From Lentisphaerota bacterium (GTDB taxonomy: Bacteria; Verrucomicrobiota; Kiritimatiellia; JAAZAB01): a stretch of 6,704 nucleotides of DNA. Positions 5,727-6,704 of this stretch are shown one piece after another. The first letter of the stretch is position 1. Every line of letters begins with the position of its first letter. A program made the position numbers and the translations under genes. The notes under the pieces are model-generated. The model had not been told where the DNA came from and searched no databases. It saw only the letters and a program-made list of their open reading frames with translations. The DNA is taken from positions 1-6,704 of the forward strand of contig JAIVGW010000302.1 of the NCBI GenBank assembly GCA_020201415.1, given 5' to 3'.

Positions 5727-5755
5727 TTGGGTTTGATGCCGTGGTTTGCTATAGT
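5727..5755 (+). promoter_or_regulatory. Promoter candidate for the MFS gene
   Basis: TGCTATAGT (5747-5755) is an extended -10 box with 5 of 6 matches to TATAAT. A weak -35 candidate, TTGGGT (5727-5732), lies 17 bp upstream. Transcription would begin near 5762, giving a leader of about 34 nt. Four copies of a GGTTTG-like hexamer (5718-5748) surround the -35 region and could be a regulator site or simple sequence bias. Confidence 0.5.
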
Positions 5756-5786
5756 GCCGGCATTTTCGAATGCACGCCGGAAATCC

Positions 5787-5790
5787 GGAG
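5787..5790 (+). promoter_or_regulatory. Ribosome binding site of the MFS gene
   Basis: GGAG lies 5 nt before the ATG at 5796 and fixes that start. Its first two bases are part of CCGG-AAAT-CCGG (5777-5788), a short self-pairing sequence that could partly mask the site. Confidence 0.65.
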
Positions 5791-5795
5791 CAAAC

Positions 5796-6704
5796 ATGAG
5801 CGCCCCAGCGACCTCGACAGCGACCTTGACCGAAGACCAGCGGACGGAGGCGCAGCGTCTGCTGATGCGGTTTTTCCTGATCAATGGCATCGTCGTCACC
5901 TGCGTGATGGAAAACATCCTGCTGCTGTGGGCACTGCAAAATGACCTGAGCGCGGCGCATGTGGCGGTCATAACCACATTCAGCATGTTGACCATGCCGA
6001 TGATGCTGGCGGGCAAGCGCATTTCGGCAGCGCTGGGCCTGGCGCGGGCCTGGAGTCTCGCATGGTTCTATCGCTATTTCTTCGTGCTGGCCATGCTGCC
6101 GGCGCCCTGGTTGCGCGGCACGGCCATGGCTCCGGTTGCGCCCTGGCTGATCACCATATGTATTTTCGGGCTTTTCAGCATGCGCTCCATCGGCATGGTC
6201 AACAACCTGCCGATCATCGGCGGCATCACCACGCGGGATGATCAGGGCTCGTTCCAGGCCAAAGTCACCCTGCGCAGTTACAGCACGTATTTCGTGGGCA
6301 CGGGGTGCCTGGTCGGTCTGCTGCATTGGCGCGACACCCCGGCGACCTTTCAGATTATCCTGTTATGCGGCAGTCTGCTGGGTATGTATTCGGCGAGCCT
6401 GCTGCGGCGGCTGCCGGAACTTGACGACAGTCGTGACGCGGCGCGCGTGGGACTTCTCAAGATTATCCGGCACATGCTGCAGTCGGTCACTTTGCGCCGT
6501 CTGGCAGCCGGCTGGTGCGGCACGGCCGTGGCCACCGCCCTGATTGTGCCCATTGCCATGCTGGCCGTCAAACGCGGGTACAATGTGCCGGACAACACCG
6601 CGCTCTTCTTCACCCTCCTGGAACTGGCCGGCAGCATAGTGGCGGCTTATGCCCTGACGGTCATTGCCGATCATACCGGCCCGCGCCCCATTCTGATCCT
6701 GAGC
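5796..6704 (+). CDS. MFS-type membrane transporter (3' end outside window)
   Basis: The frame stays open from the ATG at 5796 to the window edge, giving 303 residues of a protein that continues beyond it. After a polar start (MSAPATSTATLTEDQ) eight hydrophobic helices can be read: about 24-46, 55-73, 87-105, 112-134, 162-178, 184-202, 236-258 and 268-291. Six helices, then a polar loop (203-235, with RRLPELDDSRD), then further helices is the arrangement of the major facilitator superfamily, which usually has twelve. ADHTGPRP (291-298) after the eighth helix resembles the D-x-x-G-R turn repeated in that superfamily. It sits in the inner membrane. The substrate cannot be told. Head-to-head with the CapA-like gene across 178 bp, so the two may or may not share regulation. 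Confidence 0.72.
   Translation, partial: MSAPATSTATLTEDQRTEAQRLLMRFFLINGIVVTCVMENILLLWALQNDLSAAHVAVITTFSMLTMPMMLAGKRISAALGLARAWSLAWFYRYFFVLAMLPAPWLRGTAMAPVAPWLITICIFGLFSMRSIGMVNNLPIIGGITTRDDQGSFQAKVTLRSYSTYFVGTGCLVGLLHWRDTPATFQIILLCGSLLGMYSASLLRRLPELDDSRDAARVGLLKIIRHMLQSVTLRRLAAGWCGTAVATALIVPIAMLAVKRGYNVPDNTALFFTLLELAGSIVAAYALTVIADHTGPRPILILS

Noticed and set aside
5697..6326. 209-residue minus-strand ORF opposite the MFS gene
   Set aside because: It is the antisense of a plus-strand frame with clear membrane helices and a ribosome binding site. Its composition (rich in H, Q, R) is that of a shadow frame.

Overview
The window is GC-rich bacterial DNA, dense with genes except for one 627-bp gap. 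The MFS-type membrane protein at the right edge and the GC-rich, spacer-repeat-bearing style recall PVC-group bacteria such as Lentisphaerota or Kiritimatiellota. That assignment is made from memory of similar proteins, is low-confidence, and could not be tested here.

Layout. Most genes lie on the minus strand and read from right to left. A CapA-like phosphoesterase-fold protein (5617-4370) overlaps a MurI-like Asp/Glu racemase (4391-3459) by 22 nt. Next comes an ATP-grasp D-Ala-D-Ala-ligase-like gene (3402-2483), after a 56-nt gap and a good ribosome binding site. Then comes a 460-bp MITE-like element (2023-2482), a GH15-type glycoside hydrolase (1855-68), and the first 12 codons of another gene that runs off the left edge (37-1). 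On the plus strand, divergent from the CapA gene, is an MFS-type membrane protein truncated by the right edge (5796-6704). It has its own extended -10 promoter candidate.

The main discovery is the unannotated mobile element at 2023-2482. Its 24-bp terminal inverted repeats match at 21 of 24 positions and include a perfect 15-bp core. They are flanked by a perfect 8-bp direct repeat (TCAGTTTA at 2015-2022 and 2483-2490). The right-hand repeat contains the stop codon of the ligase gene, so the element landed exactly at the gene's end and the duplication kept the stop. It encodes no transposase. Inside are a degenerate 12-bp tandem repeat and a small hairpin repeat.

The ligase gene is broken. 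Its N-terminal ATP-grasp part (through about residue 236) and its C-terminal catalytic part lie in different frames. The join falls on a 10-bp palindrome and appears to lack a helix's worth of residues. Either the locus is decaying or the assembly collapsed there.

The racemase, ATP-grasp ligase and CapA-like protein could together make or process a D-amino-acid-containing compound: the racemase supplies a D-amino acid, the ligase joins it, and the CapA-like protein acts on the product. This is inference from gene order and families. The GH15 enzyme may have been in the same transcription unit before the element inserted, but it now has 627 bp of non-coding DNA upstream.
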